Notes under the pieces: model-generated
Database searches by the model: none
Seen by the model: the letters and a program-made list of their open reading frames with translations, nothing else
What the model was told of the DNA's origin: nothing
Assembly: GCF_030406605.1 (NCBI RefSeq)
Contig: NZ_CP129104.1
Coordinates: 942,072 to 1,006,071 of the forward strand
DNA: 64,000 bases
Direction: 5' to 3'
Origin: Curtobacterium sp. 458
Lineage (GTDB): Bacteria; Actinomycetota; Actinomycetes; Actinomycetales; Microbacteriaceae
Made by a program: the position numbers and the translations under genes
Part shown: positions 7,422-16,365 of the stretch, in pieces
How positions within the stretch are numbered: the stretch's first letter is position 1
Layout: each line of letters begins with the position of its first letter

Positions 7422-8161
7422 CCGACACGACCGACCACGCAGCCGCCGCCGACCCGGCCCGCGGCCCGGCCGGCACCGACGCGACGGGACCGGCGCCCAT
7501 CCGCGTCCTGCTCACCGACGACCAGGCGCTCTTCCGCGCGGGGCTCCGTGTCGTGCTCGACGCCCAGGACGACATGGTCGTGGTGGGTGAGGCATCGGAC
7601 GGCGCGGAGGCCCTCGCAGCGATCCCCGACGTCCGTCCGGACGTGATGCTGCTCGACATGCGGATGGCGGGCATGGACGGCGTCGAGACCGTCCGCCAGC
7701 TGTTCTCCGGCGCGGTCGACGGCCCGATCCCCCGCGTGATCGTCCTGACGACGTTCGGCCTCGACCCGGCGGCAGCGACCGCGATCCGGCTCGGTGCCAG
7801 CGGGTTCCTCCTCAAGGACACGACGCCGCCGTTCCTGTTCGCGGCCATCCGCGCCGTGCACGAGGGCAGCTCGGTGATCGCCCCGAACGACCTCGCGCAG
7901 CTGTTCGGCGCCGACGTCGAGCGTGCGCCGAAGCCGCAACCGCAGGAGTTCCAGACGCTCTCCGACCGCGAGCGCATCGTGTTCGGTTGGGCGTCGCGGG
8001 GTCTGTCGAACGCCGAGATCGCCGCGAAGGAGTTCGTCACCGAGTCGACCGTGAAGACCCAGATCTCGAGCATCCTGGGAAAGCTCCAGCTTCGCGACCG
8101 GGTGCAGCTGGTCGTCTACGCCCACGACCACGGGCTCGCGGGCGCACGCGACGAGGCGTAG
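7418..8161 (+). CDS. Two-component response regulator (NarL/FixJ family)
   Basis: A 247-residue cytoplasmic transcription factor. A 28-residue Ala/Asp-rich tail precedes a receiver domain (VLLTDDQALFRAG; phospho-accepting Asp in VMLLDMRMAGMDG; Thr in VLTTF; Lys in FLLKDT). A LuxR-type HTH at the C-terminus reads LSDRERIVFGWASRGLSNAEIA with TESTVKTQISSILGKL. It is the cognate partner of the preceding kinase, and the genes overlap at ATGA. Confidence 0.95.
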   Translation: MTDTTDHAAAADPARGPAGTDATGPAPIRVLLTDDQALFRAGLRVVLDAQDDMVVVGEASDGAEALAAIPDVRPDVMLLDMRMAGMDGVETVRQLFSGAVDGPIPRVIVLTTFGLDPAAATAIRLGASGFLLKDTTPPFLFAAIRAVHEGSSVIAPNDLAQLFGADVERAPKPQPQEFQTLSDRERIVFGWASRGLSNAEIAAKEFVTESTVKTQISSILGKLQLRDRVQLVVYAHDHGLAGARDEA

Positions 8162-8183
8162 CGGCGGACGAGGCGTAGCGGCG
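8150..8183 (+). repeat. 17-bp tandem duplication over a stop codon
   Basis: GACGAGGCGTAGCGGCG occurs twice in tandem (8150-8166 and 8167-8183). The first copy contains the TAG that ends the response regulator gene; the second lies just outside it. This is a recent slippage-type duplication. Confidence 0.8.
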
Positions 8184-8275
8184 GACGCGGCACGGACGCA
8201 CGTCAGGTGTCGCCGGGTACCGTCCCGGACACCGACCGAACGACGCCCGGTGCGCCGGGCAGAGAGGGGCGATCG

Positions 8276-9031
8276 ATGACGATCGACCAGACGACGACCG
8301 TGGCCCGCGACCTGACGGACCGGACGGTGGTGGTCACCGGAGCAGCCGGCGGCATCGGCCGCGAGGTCGTGCGCCGCCTCCACGCCGCCGGCGCCGAAGT
8401 GGTCGCGGTCGACCTCCGCGAACCGACCGACGTCCCCGCGGGCGTGACGTCGGACACGGTCGACATCACTGATCCGGAGTCCCTGCGCGCGTTCGCGGAC
8501 CGGGTCGGCTCCGAGCACCCCGGCCGCATCGACCTGGTCAACGCGGCGGGCATCGTCGAGGACGACGTCGCCGCGGCGGAGATGTCCGCCGAACAGTTCC
8601 GCGGGGTCCTCGACGTCAACCTCGTCGGGGTGTTCCTCACCTCGCAGGCCCTCCACCGGGTGATGGCGGGGCGCGGTGGAGCAGCGATCGTGAGCATCGC
8701 GTCCATGTCCGGCAACCACGTCGTGAACCACCCGCAGAAGCAGGTCGCCTACAACGTGTCGAAGGCGGGCGTCACCGCGCTCACGAAGACCCTCGCCGTC
8801 GAGTGGGGGTCGGAGGGCATCCGGGTGAACTGCGTGTCACCCGGCTACGTGGACACACCGCTGCTCGCCAAGAAGCACCACCAGTTCGACGAGTGGATGC
8901 GGGACATCGTGCCGGGGCGGTTCGCGCAGCCGGCCGAGGTCGCGGCGGCGATCCACTTCCTGCTGAGTGACGCGGCCTCGTACTGCCACGGGACCGAGCT
9001 GCTGATGGACGGCGGCTACTCGCTGCGCTGA
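8276..9031 (+). CDS. SDR-family dehydrogenase, possible tetritol/sugar-alcohol dehydrogenase
   Basis: A 251-residue classical SDR. The cofactor motif is VTGAAGGIGRE with an Asp (VAVDLRE) that favours NAD(H), and catalytic Ser and Tyr-x-x-x-Lys lie in SIASMSGN and VAYNVSKAG. It ends DGGYSLR, common in polyol dehydrogenases. AGAGGGG precedes ATG 8276. The gene converges on, and overlaps by 16 bp, the last gene of the erythrulose operon, which suggests it could oxidise a tetritol to erythrulose, as DthD does in mycobacteria. Specificity is inferred from position only. Confidence 0.85.
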   Translation: MTIDQTTTVARDLTDRTVVVTGAAGGIGREVVRRLHAAGAEVVAVDLREPTDVPAGVTSDTVDITDPESLRAFADRVGSEHPGRIDLVNAAGIVEDDVAAAEMSAEQFRGVLDVNLVGVFLTSQALHRVMAGRGGAAIVSIASMSGNHVVNHPQKQVAYNVSKAGVTALTKTLAVEWGSEGIRVNCVSPGYVDTPLLAKKHHQFDEWMRDIVPGRFAQPAEVAAAIHFLLSDAASYCHGTELLMDGGYSLR

Positions 9032-9789
9032 CCGGGCAGGGTCAGCACCTCGTCGAGGATGGTGGTGATCGCGGCCGGGTCGTGGGCGAAGCGTCCGAGG
9101 AACAGTCCGCCGATCCGCCCCTGCCCACGGGTGAGCAGCCCCGGTCCGGCGCTGCCGCCGTAGATCACCGTGCTGCCAGTGAGTTCCGGCCGCGACGCGA
9201 GGTGCGCCTCGAGCCCGGCGAGCACGTCCACGATGTGGTCGTCCGGCGCGGGCGCCGGCGCACCGATCGCCCACACGGGCTCGTACGCGACGATCAGCGG
9301 CCCGGCGAGACCGTCCGCGGTCGCGGTGGCGAGCGAGCGGTCCAGTTGCGCGGTCACCTCGTCGATCGCGTCCGCACTGGAGGCACGGTGCGGCTCCCCG
9401 ACGCAGACCAGCGGCCGCAGGTGGTTGCGGTACGCCGCGTGCACCTTCCCCGCGACGTCCTCGTCGGTCTCGTGGAACAGGCTCCGCCGTTCGGCGTGGC
9501 CGATCTCGACGAGGTCGACGCCGATCTCACGGAGCTCGGCGCCGGAGACCTCTCCCGTGAACGCGCCCTCGTCGGCCCACGCCAGATCCTGCGCCCCGAG
9601 CAGCACCGGAGCATCGCCGATGACCTCACGCACGGGCACGAGCGCCGGGAACGTCGGGACGACGAAGAGCTGCGCGGCCCCGGAACGCACGGCGGGGTGC
9701 CGCTCGGCGATGTCCACCACCTGCCGGACCCAGTCGAGGGTCCGGGCGTGGGAGAAGTACGTCTTGAGCGACACCCCGACGAGCGTCAT
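9016..9789 (-). CDS. lerI: Triosephosphate isomerase-like, L-erythrulose-1-phosphate isomerase
   Basis: A 257-residue TIM-barrel aldose-ketose isomerase. The triosephosphate isomerase catalytic residues are present: Lys in VSLKTYF, His in IGHAERR and Glu in [10 protein letters not shown], with the phosphate-binding IYGGSAGPG. Sitting beside a dihydroxyacetone-kinase homologue and an RpiB homologue matches LerI, which turns L-erythrulose 1-phosphate into D-erythrulose 4-phosphate. A housekeeping tpiA would normally sit with gap and pgk instead. The start codon overlaps the stop of the RpiB homologue (ATGA). It is the last gene of the minus-strand operon. Confidence 0.85.
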   Translation of the reverse strand: MTLVGVSLKTYFSHARTLDWVRQVVDIAERHPAVRSGAAQLFVVPTFPALVPVREVIGDAPVLLGAQDLAWADEGAFTGEVSGAELREIGVDLVEIGHAERRSLFHETDEDVAGKVHAAYRNHLRPLVCVGEPHRASSADAIDEVTAQLDRSLATATADGLAGPLIVAYEPVWAIGAPAPAPDDHIVDVLAGLEAHLASRPELTGSTVIYGGSAGPGLLTRGQGRIGGLFLGRFAHDPAAITTILDEVLTLPGQRSE

Positions 9790-10280
9790 GCGCGGTCGGC
9801 CCCCGTCGCGTCGATGCCCTCGGCCGCCGAGCCGTCGTAGGAGCAGATCGCCGCGACCTTCTCGGCGCTGGCAGAGGACGTGTCGAACTCGTACCCGAGC
9901 CACTCCTTCGCCAGCCGTCGTGCGAGTTCCAGCCCGATGACCCGCTGCCCCATGCAGAGCACCTGCGCGTCGTTCGACAGCACGGAACGCTCGACGCTGT
10001 AACTGTCGTGGGCGGTCACTGCTCGGATGCCCGGGACCTTGTTCGCGCTGATCGCGACGCCGAGCCCGGTGCCGCAGATCAGGATTGCCCGGTCGGCCTC
10101 GCCGTTCGCGACCATGCGTGCGGCGTCGACGGCGACGTGCGGGTAGGCGGTGTGCCCGTCCGCGTCCACGCCGACGTCGGCGACGTCCGAGACCCGCTCG
10201 TCCGCGAGCAGGTCGGCCTTGATCGCCTCCTTGTACTCGAAGCCGGCATCGTCCGATCCGACCACCAGTCGCAGCGTCAT
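9786..10280 (-). CDS. derI: RpiB-family isomerase, D-erythrulose-4-phosphate isomerase
   Basis: A 164-residue RpiB/LacAB-fold protein that interconverts ketose and aldose phosphates. The active-site Cys lies in [16 protein letters not shown] and the substrate-binding His/Asp in AHDSYSVER. In this context it most likely acts as DerI, making D-erythrose 4-phosphate for the pentose phosphate pathway. ATGA overlaps join it to both neighbours, so translation is coupled. It could also be a plain ribose-5-phosphate isomerase B. Confidence 0.87.
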   Translation of the reverse strand: MTLRLVVGSDDAGFEYKEAIKADLLADERVSDVADVGVDADGHTAYPHVAVDAARMVANGEADRAILICGTGLGVAISANKVPGIRAVTAHDSYSVERSVLSNDAQVLCMGQRVIGLELARRLAKEWLGYEFDTSSASAEKVAAICSYDGSAAEGIDATGADRA

Positions 10281-12004
10281 CGTGCTGCTCCTTCCTCGAT
10301 GACCGAGGTCACCGTCTCGACGATCAATGCGAAGGACACCGCTCCGGGGTCCCGCGTCCCCACCGCCTGGTCGGCGTGGGTCTTGGCGCGTCCCTTCCGG
10401 GGCACGAGGTCAGCCGTGGCGTCCGCCGCCTCGCGGGCAGCGGTCGCCGCGGTGCGCCAGGCGTCCGCGGTCGACGCCCCACCCTCGACCGCGGCGCCGA
10501 AGGCCTCGTCGAACGGCACGAGGGCGTCCACCATCGTCTTGTCCCCGGGCACGGCACCGAAGGCCGACACCGCCGTGGTCGCGGCGTGCACCGCTTCCGC
10601 GAGCCGCGCCGACGACGGACGTGACTCGTCCCCGATGACGCGACCCAGTGCCTCCAGGGCGGCTCCCCAGATCGCTCCGGACGTCCCGCCGGCCTTGTCG
10701 GACCAGGCGTCGGCGGCGATCGCGAGGAGGCCGCCGGCTCCGACCTCGCGGTGCAACGCACCGGAAGCCGCCGCGTCCGCGGCGTGCGCCCCGCGCTGCA
10801 TGCCGATGCCGTGGTCGCCGTCGCCAGCGACCGCGTCCATCTCTCCGAGTTCGTCGACGTGCTCGTCGACGACGCGGCGCGCTGCGGCGAGCGCCGCGGC
10901 GACCCGTGCCGCGACCTCCTGCGACTCCGCGGTGCCGGTGCCGACCTCGATGCCGTCGGACGCCTCGAGCTCGGACTCCGGCAGCCGCTCGGCCGCGACC
11001 GCACCGCCCTTCCGGAACGCGGGGGTGTCGGCCGGCGCTGCCCAGAGCCGTTCGAGTTCCTCGTCGAGCCAGAACAGGGTGAGCGAGACGCCCGCCATGT
11101 CGAAGCTCGTGACGAGCTCGCCGACCTCGGGTTCGACGATGACGACGCCGGCGTCCTCGAGCAGTCTGGCCACCGAGCGGTAGACGACGAAGAGTTCCTC
11201 GTACTTCACGCTGCCGAGGCCGTTGAGGATCGGGACGGCCCGCGCACCGGACGCCGTGACGCCCGTCGGCAGCTCGTCGAGCAGGCGCGACACCAGGAGG
11301 GACGCGAGCCCCTCGGCCGTGGGTACCTCGGTCTCGTCGATGCCGCGTTCGCCGTGGATGCCCATGCCGATGGCCATCCGGTGTTCCGGGACCTCGAAGA
11401 GCGGTTCGGCGGCACCGGGGAGGGAGCACCCGGAGAACGCGACGCCGAACGAGCGGGTCCGGTCGTTGGCCCGCGACGCCACCGTGGTGACGTCGTCGAG
11501 GCTGCGCCCCTCCTCGGCGGCGGCCCCCGCGACCTTGAAGACGCAGAGGTCGCCGGCGATGCCGCGGCGCTCGGCGGTGCGGTCGGTGGGTGCGGACACG
11601 ACGTCGTCGGTGACCCGGACGGTCCGCACCGGGATGCCCTCGCCCTCGAGCGTGCGTGCGGCGGCGTCGAAGTTCAGGCAGTCACCCGCGTAGTTGCCGT
11701 ACGAGAACAGCACCCCGCCCCCGTGCTCGGCTGCTCGGGCGACCCCGGCGACCTGCTGCGCCGACGGACTGGCGAACAGGTTGCCCATCGCCGCGCCGGC
11801 CGCCAGCCCGTGCCCGACGAGTCCGCCGAACGCCGGGTAGTGCCCGGAGCCGCCGCCGATGACGACCGCGACCGTGCCGTCGGGACTGGTGGTGGCGCGG
11901 GCCACACCGCCGTGCACCCGGCGCACCCACCGCTGGTTGGCGAGGACGAACCCGTCCGCCGCCTCGTCCGCGAAGTCCGCGGGGTCGTTGAAGAGCCTGG
12001 TCAT
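10277..12004 (-). CDS. lerK: Dihydroxyacetone kinase family, L-erythrulose kinase
   Basis: A 575-residue fusion of DhaK (about 1-330) and DhaL (about 365-575), the ATP-using type. DhaK shows [10 protein letters not shown] and the covalent substrate His in GMGIHGERG; DhaL shows the Mg-binding aspartates in [16 protein letters not shown] and GGTSGAIWG. Such kinases phosphorylate C3 or C4 ketoses. With TIM-like and RpiB-like genes directly downstream, L-erythrulose (product 1-phosphate) is the best guess; dihydroxyacetone or D-erythrulose remain possible. It overlaps the MFS gene before it and the RpiB gene after it by 4 nt each. Confidence 0.87.
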   Translation of the reverse strand: MTRLFNDPADFADEAADGFVLANQRWVRRVHGGVARATTSPDGTVAVVIGGGSGHYPAFGGLVGHGLAAGAAMGNLFASPSAQQVAGVARAAEHGGGVLFSYGNYAGDCLNFDAAARTLEGEGIPVRTVRVTDDVVSAPTDRTAERRGIAGDLCVFKVAGAAAEEGRSLDDVTTVASRANDRTRSFGVAFSGCSLPGAAEPLFEVPEHRMAIGMGIHGERGIDETEVPTAEGLASLLVSRLLDELPTGVTASGARAVPILNGLGSVKYEELFVVYRSVARLLEDAGVVIVEPEVGELVTSFDMAGVSLTLFWLDEELERLWAAPADTPAFRKGGAVAAERLPESELEASDGIEVGTGTAESQEVAARVAAALAAARRVVDEHVDELGEMDAVAGDGDHGIGMQRGAHAADAAASGALHREVGAGGLLAIAADAWSDKAGGTSGAIWGAALEALGRVIGDESRPSSARLAEAVHAATTAVSAFGAVPGDKTMVDALVPFDEAFGAAVEGGASTADAWRTAATAAREAADATADLVPRKGRAKTHADQAVGTRDPGAVSFALIVETVTSVIEEGAAR

Positions 12005-13389
12005 CGTGTCGTCTCCTTCGACGCACTCGTCGCCACGTGTGAGGTGTCGAGCAGATCATCCGCCTTCGCGCCTCGGAAGAACTTCGTGCAGAAGATCATC
12101 ACGGCCGCCACGAACGCCAGGACACCGAGCGAGACGATGCCGAACGCGCCGCTGTCGGTCGGGACCACCTCGTTGATGGCCGTCCGCATGATCGGGGCCA
12201 CGAAGCCGCCGAGGTTGCCGAGCGAGTTGATGAGGCCGATGCCCGCGGCCGCCGCCGCCCCGGTGAGGAACGCCGTCGGGTACGCCCAGGTGATCGGGCC
12301 GACGGCGAGGAAGCTCGCCACGGCCAGGGTGATGAACAGGATGCCGAGGATGGGCTGCCCGTTCGCACCCGCCCACGCCGACCCGAGGATCGACAGGCCC
12401 GTCGTGACGTAGAACATGGTGCCCCAGCGACGACGCCGTCCGACGGTGTCCGCCTTCGAGCCGACGAGGTAGCAGGCGACGAGGCCGACGAGCCACGGGA
12501 TCGCGGCGACGAGGCCGACCTGCCAGCCGACGTCCTGCCCGAGGAGCGACGACACCTGCTGCGGCAGGTAGAACGTCGTGCCGTACACGGCGACCTGCAG
12601 GCAGAAGTAGATGATCGTGAAGTACCAGACGCGGCCGCTCGCCATCGCCTTCCAGATCCCCTTCGGGCCGTCCTCGTTCCGGGCGTGGTCCTCGCGGGCC
12701 ATCGCCGCCGTGAGGGACGCCTTCTGCCCGTCGTCGAGCCACTTCGCCTGCTGCGGGCTGTTCGTCAGGAAGAAGAGGGCCGCGACGCCGGCGAGCACCG
12801 CGAGGATGCCCTCGCCGAAGAACATGACCTGCCAGCCGTGGAACGGGGTGACCTGGTCGCCGACGCTGATGAGTCCGCCGGAGAGCGGTGCGCCGATCAT
12901 CTGCGAGAAGGGCTGCGCGAGGTAGAAGATCGCGAACATCCGCACGCGGACCTTGTTCGGGAACCACTCGGAGAGGTACATGATCACGCCCGGGAAGAGC
13001 CCGGCCTCGGTCACGCCGAGCAGGAAGCGCAGGATGATGAACATCGTGTCGTTCGTCGTGAACGAGAACAGCGCGGCGACGATGCCCCACGTGACGGCGA
13101 TGCGGGCGAGCCAGAAGCGGGCGCCGAACCGCTTGAGCAGCAGGTTCGACGGGATCTCGAAGATCGCGTAGCCGATGAAGAAGATGCCGGCGCCGAGCGC
13201 GAACGCGGCGTCGGAGATGTTGCGGTCGACGCTGAGGGCCTCTTCGGCGAACCCGACGTTCGTGCGGTCGAGGAAGGCGACGAAGTACAGGATGACGAGC
13301 ATCGGCATGAGGTGCTTCGTCGCCTTGCCGATCGCCGACTTCAGGGCGGGATCGTGGGTGGACCCCAGGGCGGGGCTGGTTGCGGACAC
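12001..13389 (-). CDS. MFS transporter, anion:cation symporter (ACS) family
   Basis: A 462-residue integral membrane protein with about twelve hydrophobic segments. The ACS signature FLDRTNVGFAEEAL follows TM1, and a second motif, FRGAKADDLL, closes the C-terminal tail. ACS carriers import organic or sugar acids (tartrate, hexuronate, gluconate-like) with protons. This supports an acid rather than a neutral sugar as the operon's substrate. The start is GTG 13389 with AAGGAG upstream. A 108-nt gap to the gene before it contains small hairpins (for example ACGCC-TGTG-GGCGT) that could adjust expression. Confidence 0.88.
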   Translation of the reverse strand: MSATSPALGSTHDPALKSAIGKATKHLMPMLVILYFVAFLDRTNVGFAEEALSVDRNISDAAFALGAGIFFIGYAIFEIPSNLLLKRFGARFWLARIAVTWGIVAALFSFTTNDTMFIILRFLLGVTEAGLFPGVIMYLSEWFPNKVRVRMFAIFYLAQPFSQMIGAPLSGGLISVGDQVTPFHGWQVMFFGEGILAVLAGVAALFFLTNSPQQAKWLDDGQKASLTAAMAREDHARNEDGPKGIWKAMASGRVWYFTIIYFCLQVAVYGTTFYLPQQVSSLLGQDVGWQVGLVAAIPWLVGLVACYLVGSKADTVGRRRRWGTMFYVTTGLSILGSAWAGANGQPILGILFITLAVASFLAVGPITWAYPTAFLTGAAAAAGIGLINSLGNLGGFVAPIMRTAINEVVPTDSGAFGIVSLGVLAFVAAVMIFCTKFFRGAKADDLLDTSHVATSASKETTR

Positions 13390-13497
13390 GGTCGCTCCTT
13401 CGCGATCGGGTGGTCTGACTGGAGGCACGACTCACGACGAGCACACCGGCTCGCTCTGGTCGTGGGGCTGGGTCGGCCCAGTACGCCTGTGGGCGTT

Positions 13498-14259
13498 TCA
13501 GTGCATGTAGAGGCCGCCGTCGACGTTCAGCGTCTGCCCGGTGACGAACCCGGCGTCCTCGCTGATGAGGTAGGCGATCGCCGCCGCGATGTCCCGCGGG
13601 GTGCCGATGCGCGGGAGCACACCGTCGGCCGCCATCGCGGTCTTGCGCTCCTCGGAGAGCGTGCCGCCCATGATGTCGGTGTCGATCGGACCGGGCGAGA
13701 TCGCGTTGACGGTGATCCCCCGGTGGCCGAGCTCGCGGGCCATGCCACGGGTGAGACCGATGACCCCGGCCTTCGCGACCGAGTACGGCGTCTTGCTGAA
13801 CGTGCCGCCGCCGCGCTGGGCGGAGACCGACGACAGGTTCACGATGCGGCCGTACCCGCGCTCGACCATGGACTGCGCTGCCCGGAGGCTCGCGAAGTGC
13901 ACGCCGTCGAGGTTGATGCTCAGGACCCGGTGCCACTCCCCCTCGGGCAGGTCGAGGTACTCGTGCGCGGACGAGACGCCCGCGAGGTTCACGAGCGCCG
14001 CGATCGGCGGCAGCGCGGCTTCGATCGTGTCGAACGCGGCGCGGACGGCGGCCTCGTCCGCGACGTTCGCCCCGGCGCCGACGGCCTGGACGCCGTGCTG
14101 GTCGCGGAGCTCGGCGGCGACCTGCTCGCTCGCGGCCTGGTCGAGGTCGATGATGCCGACGTTCCAGCCCTGCCCGGCGAGGTGGTGGGCCGTGGCCCGG
14201 CCGATCCCGCGCGGGGAGGCGGCGCCGGTGAGGACGACGGTCTGCTGTTCGGTGCTCAT
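13498..14259 (-). CDS. SDR-family dehydrogenase (FabG-like)
   Basis: A 253-residue classical SDR. It has LTGAASPRGIGRATA with an Asp (GIIDLDQ) after strand 2 that points to NAD(H), plus NLAG, Ser in NLSSVS and the Tyr-x-x-x-Lys in TPYSVAKAG. It ends VDGGLYMH. It lies 11 nt downstream of the 3-hydroxyacid dehydrogenase in the sugar-acid operon and probably carries out another oxidation of the pathway substrate (lactol, polyol or hydroxyl group). Exact reaction unknown. Confidence 0.88.
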   Translation of the reverse strand: MSTEQQTVVLTGAASPRGIGRATAHHLAGQGWNVGIIDLDQAASEQVAAELRDQHGVQAVGAGANVADEAAVRAAFDTIEAALPPIAALVNLAGVSSAHEYLDLPEGEWHRVLSINLDGVHFASLRAAQSMVERGYGRIVNLSSVSAQRGGGTFSKTPYSVAKAGVIGLTRGMARELGHRGITVNAISPGPIDTDIMGGTLSEERKTAMAADGVLPRIGTPRDIAAAIAYLISEDAGFVTGQTLNVDGGLYMH

Positions 14260-14270
14260 GCTCGGTCCCC

Positions 14271-15224
14271 TCAGTGGATCGGGGCCGGGCCGAGGTCGTC
14301 GAGGAGCTTCTGCATCGCGACGTAAGCCTTGTTCCGGTAGGCGACCAGCTCGGGCGTGCGGTCGGCGGGCACGTCGAGGTACCCGGCGCCGGACTTCGTG
14401 CCGAGTTCACCGGCGTCGACGTGCTGCTGGAGCGACGGCGGCGTGGCGAAGCGCTCGGGCCAGCGGGTCTGCAGCGACTCGAAGCAGAACGCGTACACGT
14501 CGAGCCCGGCCATGTCGGCGATCGCGAACGGGCCGAAGAACGGCAGGCGGAACCCGAAGGTGGTGCGGACGATGGTGTCGATGTCGTCCGGGCTCGCGAT
14601 GCCCTCGTCGGCGATCTTCGTCGCTTCCTCGAACAGGGCGTACTGCAGGCGGTTGAGCACGAAGCCCGTGGAGTCCTTCACCCGGGCGGACTGCTTGCCG
14701 GTCGCAGCGACGACGGTCTCACCGACCTCGATCGCGTGCTCGTTCGTGGTCGGGTGCGGGATGAGCTCGACGCCGGGGATGAACGGCGCCGGGTTCGAGA
14801 AGTGCACGCCCAGGAATCGCTCCGGACCCACGACTGCCTCGGCGAGCGACTCGATGAGGATCGTCGAGGTGTTCGACCCGATGACGGCGTCCGGGCGCGC
14901 GGCCTCGCTGATCCGACGGAGCGTGGCGTGCTTGATCTCGAGCTTCTCGGGCACGGCCTCCTCGATGAAGTCGGCCGTGGCGACCGCTTCCTCGATGGAG
15001 TCGGCGGCGCTGAGGTGGGCGTCCACGCGCGCCACGGCGTCCGCGGGGAACAGGCCGTCCGCGACGAACTGTTCGGTCTCGGCGATGAGCCGGGCGCGGT
15101 TGGACGCGGCGATCTCGGCCGAGACGTCCGCGATCCGGACGGTGTGGCCGGCGAGGGCCAGGACCTGGGCGATCCCGCCGCCCATGTAGCCGGACCCGAC
15201 GACGGCGATGTCGAGGGTGCTCAT
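14271..15224 (-). CDS. 3-hydroxyacyl-CoA dehydrogenase-family, beta-hydroxyacid dehydrogenase
   Basis: A 317-residue two-domain NAD enzyme. VVGSGYMGGGIAQVLALAG is the N-terminal Rossmann loop, EAVPEKLEIK and SNTSTI are family motifs, the catalytic His lies in GVHFSNPAPFIPGVELI, and the helical C-terminal domain contains GFVLNRLQYALFEEA. In catabolic operons without thiolase genes these proteins usually oxidise the 3-hydroxyl of a free sugar acid (as L-gulonate 3-dehydrogenase does) or of carnitine. Next to a TIM barrel and the erythrulose genes, a 3-oxo acid product is likely. AAGGAG precedes the ATG; its start overlaps the TIM-barrel stop. Confidence 0.88.
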   Translation of the reverse strand: MSTLDIAVVGSGYMGGGIAQVLALAGHTVRIADVSAEIAASNRARLIAETEQFVADGLFPADAVARVDAHLSAADSIEEAVATADFIEEAVPEKLEIKHATLRRISEAARPDAVIGSNTSTILIESLAEAVVGPERFLGVHFSNPAPFIPGVELIPHPTTNEHAIEVGETVVAATGKQSARVKDSTGFVLNRLQYALFEEATKIADEGIASPDDIDTIVRTTFGFRLPFFGPFAIADMAGLDVYAFCFESLQTRWPERFATPPSLQQHVDAGELGTKSGAGYLDVPADRTPELVAYRNKAYVAMQKLLDDLGPAPIH

Positions 15225-16225
15225 CGAGTTGCTCCTTGCTTCGTCGCCCCGACCACCGAGGTGGCGAGGACGGATCGGATGTACTGCTGGTTGGCCGCGC
15301 AGACGCCGAGGCTGTCCCCGCCGTACTGCTCCGTCATGACGATGCCGCGGAACCCGTCGGCGACGGCGTCCCGGAGCACCTGGCGGTAGTTGATGAGTCC
15401 GGTCTCCATGGTGCTCGGCGCACTCGTCGCCCAGCTGCCGTCGCCGGCTTCGTCGCGCGTGTAGTTCTTGACGTGGAGGTAGTTCGTGTACGGCAGGGTC
15501 TTCGCGAAGAGCTCCTTCCAGTCCTCCACCGGACGGTGCAGACGGATGAGGTTCGCGACGTCCGCGTTCAGGCCGACGGTGTCCAGTCCGATCTCCTCGA
15601 CCAGGCGGACCGCGCTGTCGGCGGTGCCGAGGTAGGTGTCCTCGTACAGCTCGAGTGCCATCGGCAGTCCGACGCTCGCGGCGTGCTCCCCGAGCTCCCG
15701 GAGGCGCTTCACCGCGGCGTCCCACACCTCGGGGTCGTCGGGGTCCTCCGGGCCCGGTGCCGTCCAGAACCAGAGGGCCTTCCGCTGCGCCTCGGTGAAC
15801 GGCTGGTGCAGGCCCGTCGAGAACACCTGCATGCCCCACTCGGCCGCGGCGTCGATGGTCCGGTGCGCGTACGCGAGGTTGTCCTCCTCGTGCCCGGGCT
15901 GGATGACGCTCTTCCGCTGCAGGTGCACGGAGGGGATGCCGACCCCGTGCGCCGCGGCGACCGCGAAGAGTTCGTCACGTCGGGACCGCTCGAGGTCAGC
16001 GGGGCGGATGTGGCTGTCGGCGAGTTCGGCGAGCGAGAAGCCCGCGGACGCGATCTGTGCGAAGACGTCGTCCCAGACCTCGGCGGGCGCGTCGTGGAAG
16101 GCCGTCCCGTCGCGGGTGACCTGGGCGAACCCGTGCAGGCAGGCGGCGATCGGCCACGTCTCGTCGGTCCAGGTCGTCGGGTCCCAATCCTGGGTGACCC
16201 AGTCCTGTGGTGATGCCACGTGCAT
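15221..16225 (-). CDS. Xylose-isomerase-like TIM barrel protein, possible 3-oxo-sugar-acid decarboxylase
   Basis: A 334-residue protein of the sugar phosphate isomerase/epimerase (AP_endonuc_2) superfamily. The metal ligands fit the fold: Glu in LELYEDTYLG, Asp in LNADVANLI, His in NYLHVKNY and Glu in VMTEQYGG. It is the first gene of the operon, directly after the palindromic operator. Members isomerise, epimerise or decarboxylate; OiaC of apionate catabolism is a TIM-barrel decarboxylase that gives L-erythrulose. Because the operon's other enzymes start at L-erythrulose and include a beta-hydroxyacid dehydrogenase, a decarboxylase role is attractive but unproven. No signal peptide. Confidence 0.83.
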   Translation of the reverse strand: MHVASPQDWVTQDWDPTTWTDETWPIAACLHGFAQVTRDGTAFHDAPAEVWDDVFAQIASAGFSLAELADSHIRPADLERSRRDELFAVAAAHGVGIPSVHLQRKSVIQPGHEEDNLAYAHRTIDAAAEWGMQVFSTGLHQPFTEAQRKALWFWTAPGPEDPDDPEVWDAAVKRLRELGEHAASVGLPMALELYEDTYLGTADSAVRLVEEIGLDTVGLNADVANLIRLHRPVEDWKELFAKTLPYTNYLHVKNYTRDEAGDGSWATSAPSTMETGLINYRQVLRDAVADGFRGIVMTEQYGGDSLGVCAANQQYIRSVLATSVVGATKQGATR

Positions 16226-16264
16226 GCTCCTTCGCAGTCGTGCGGTGCGGTTCGGCCTTGAACC

Positions 16265-16282
16265 TCTTTCCTATAGGAAAGA
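16265..16282. promoter_or_regulatory. Perfect 18-bp palindrome, candidate GntR/FCD operator
   Basis: TCTTTCCTATAGGAAAGA is its own reverse complement. It lies between the GntR/FCD gene and the operon start, 40 nt upstream of the first ATG, in an AT-rich patch unlike its surroundings. Minus-strand -10-like sequences (TATAGG, TATCTT) fall inside or beside it, so a bound repressor would block the promoter. Confidence 0.7.
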
Positions 16283-16365
16283 TACTCGCAAACGGCCGGA
16301 GCGCAACCCGGCCCGCGCGATCGGGCCCCGTTCGGTCGGGTGCCGAGCTGTCAGACGCCGTGCGG

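Noticed and set aside
9016..9789. Housekeeping triosephosphate isomerase
   Set aside because: It is embedded in a kinase/RpiB/MFS operon, not next to gap and pgk, so the LerI role fits better. A glycolytic side role cannot be excluded.
14271..15224. 3-hydroxybutyryl-CoA dehydrogenase of fatty acid metabolism
   Set aside because: No thiolase, crotonase or acyl-CoA dehydrogenase gene is nearby and the operon handles sugar phosphates, so a free hydroxyacid substrate is more likely.
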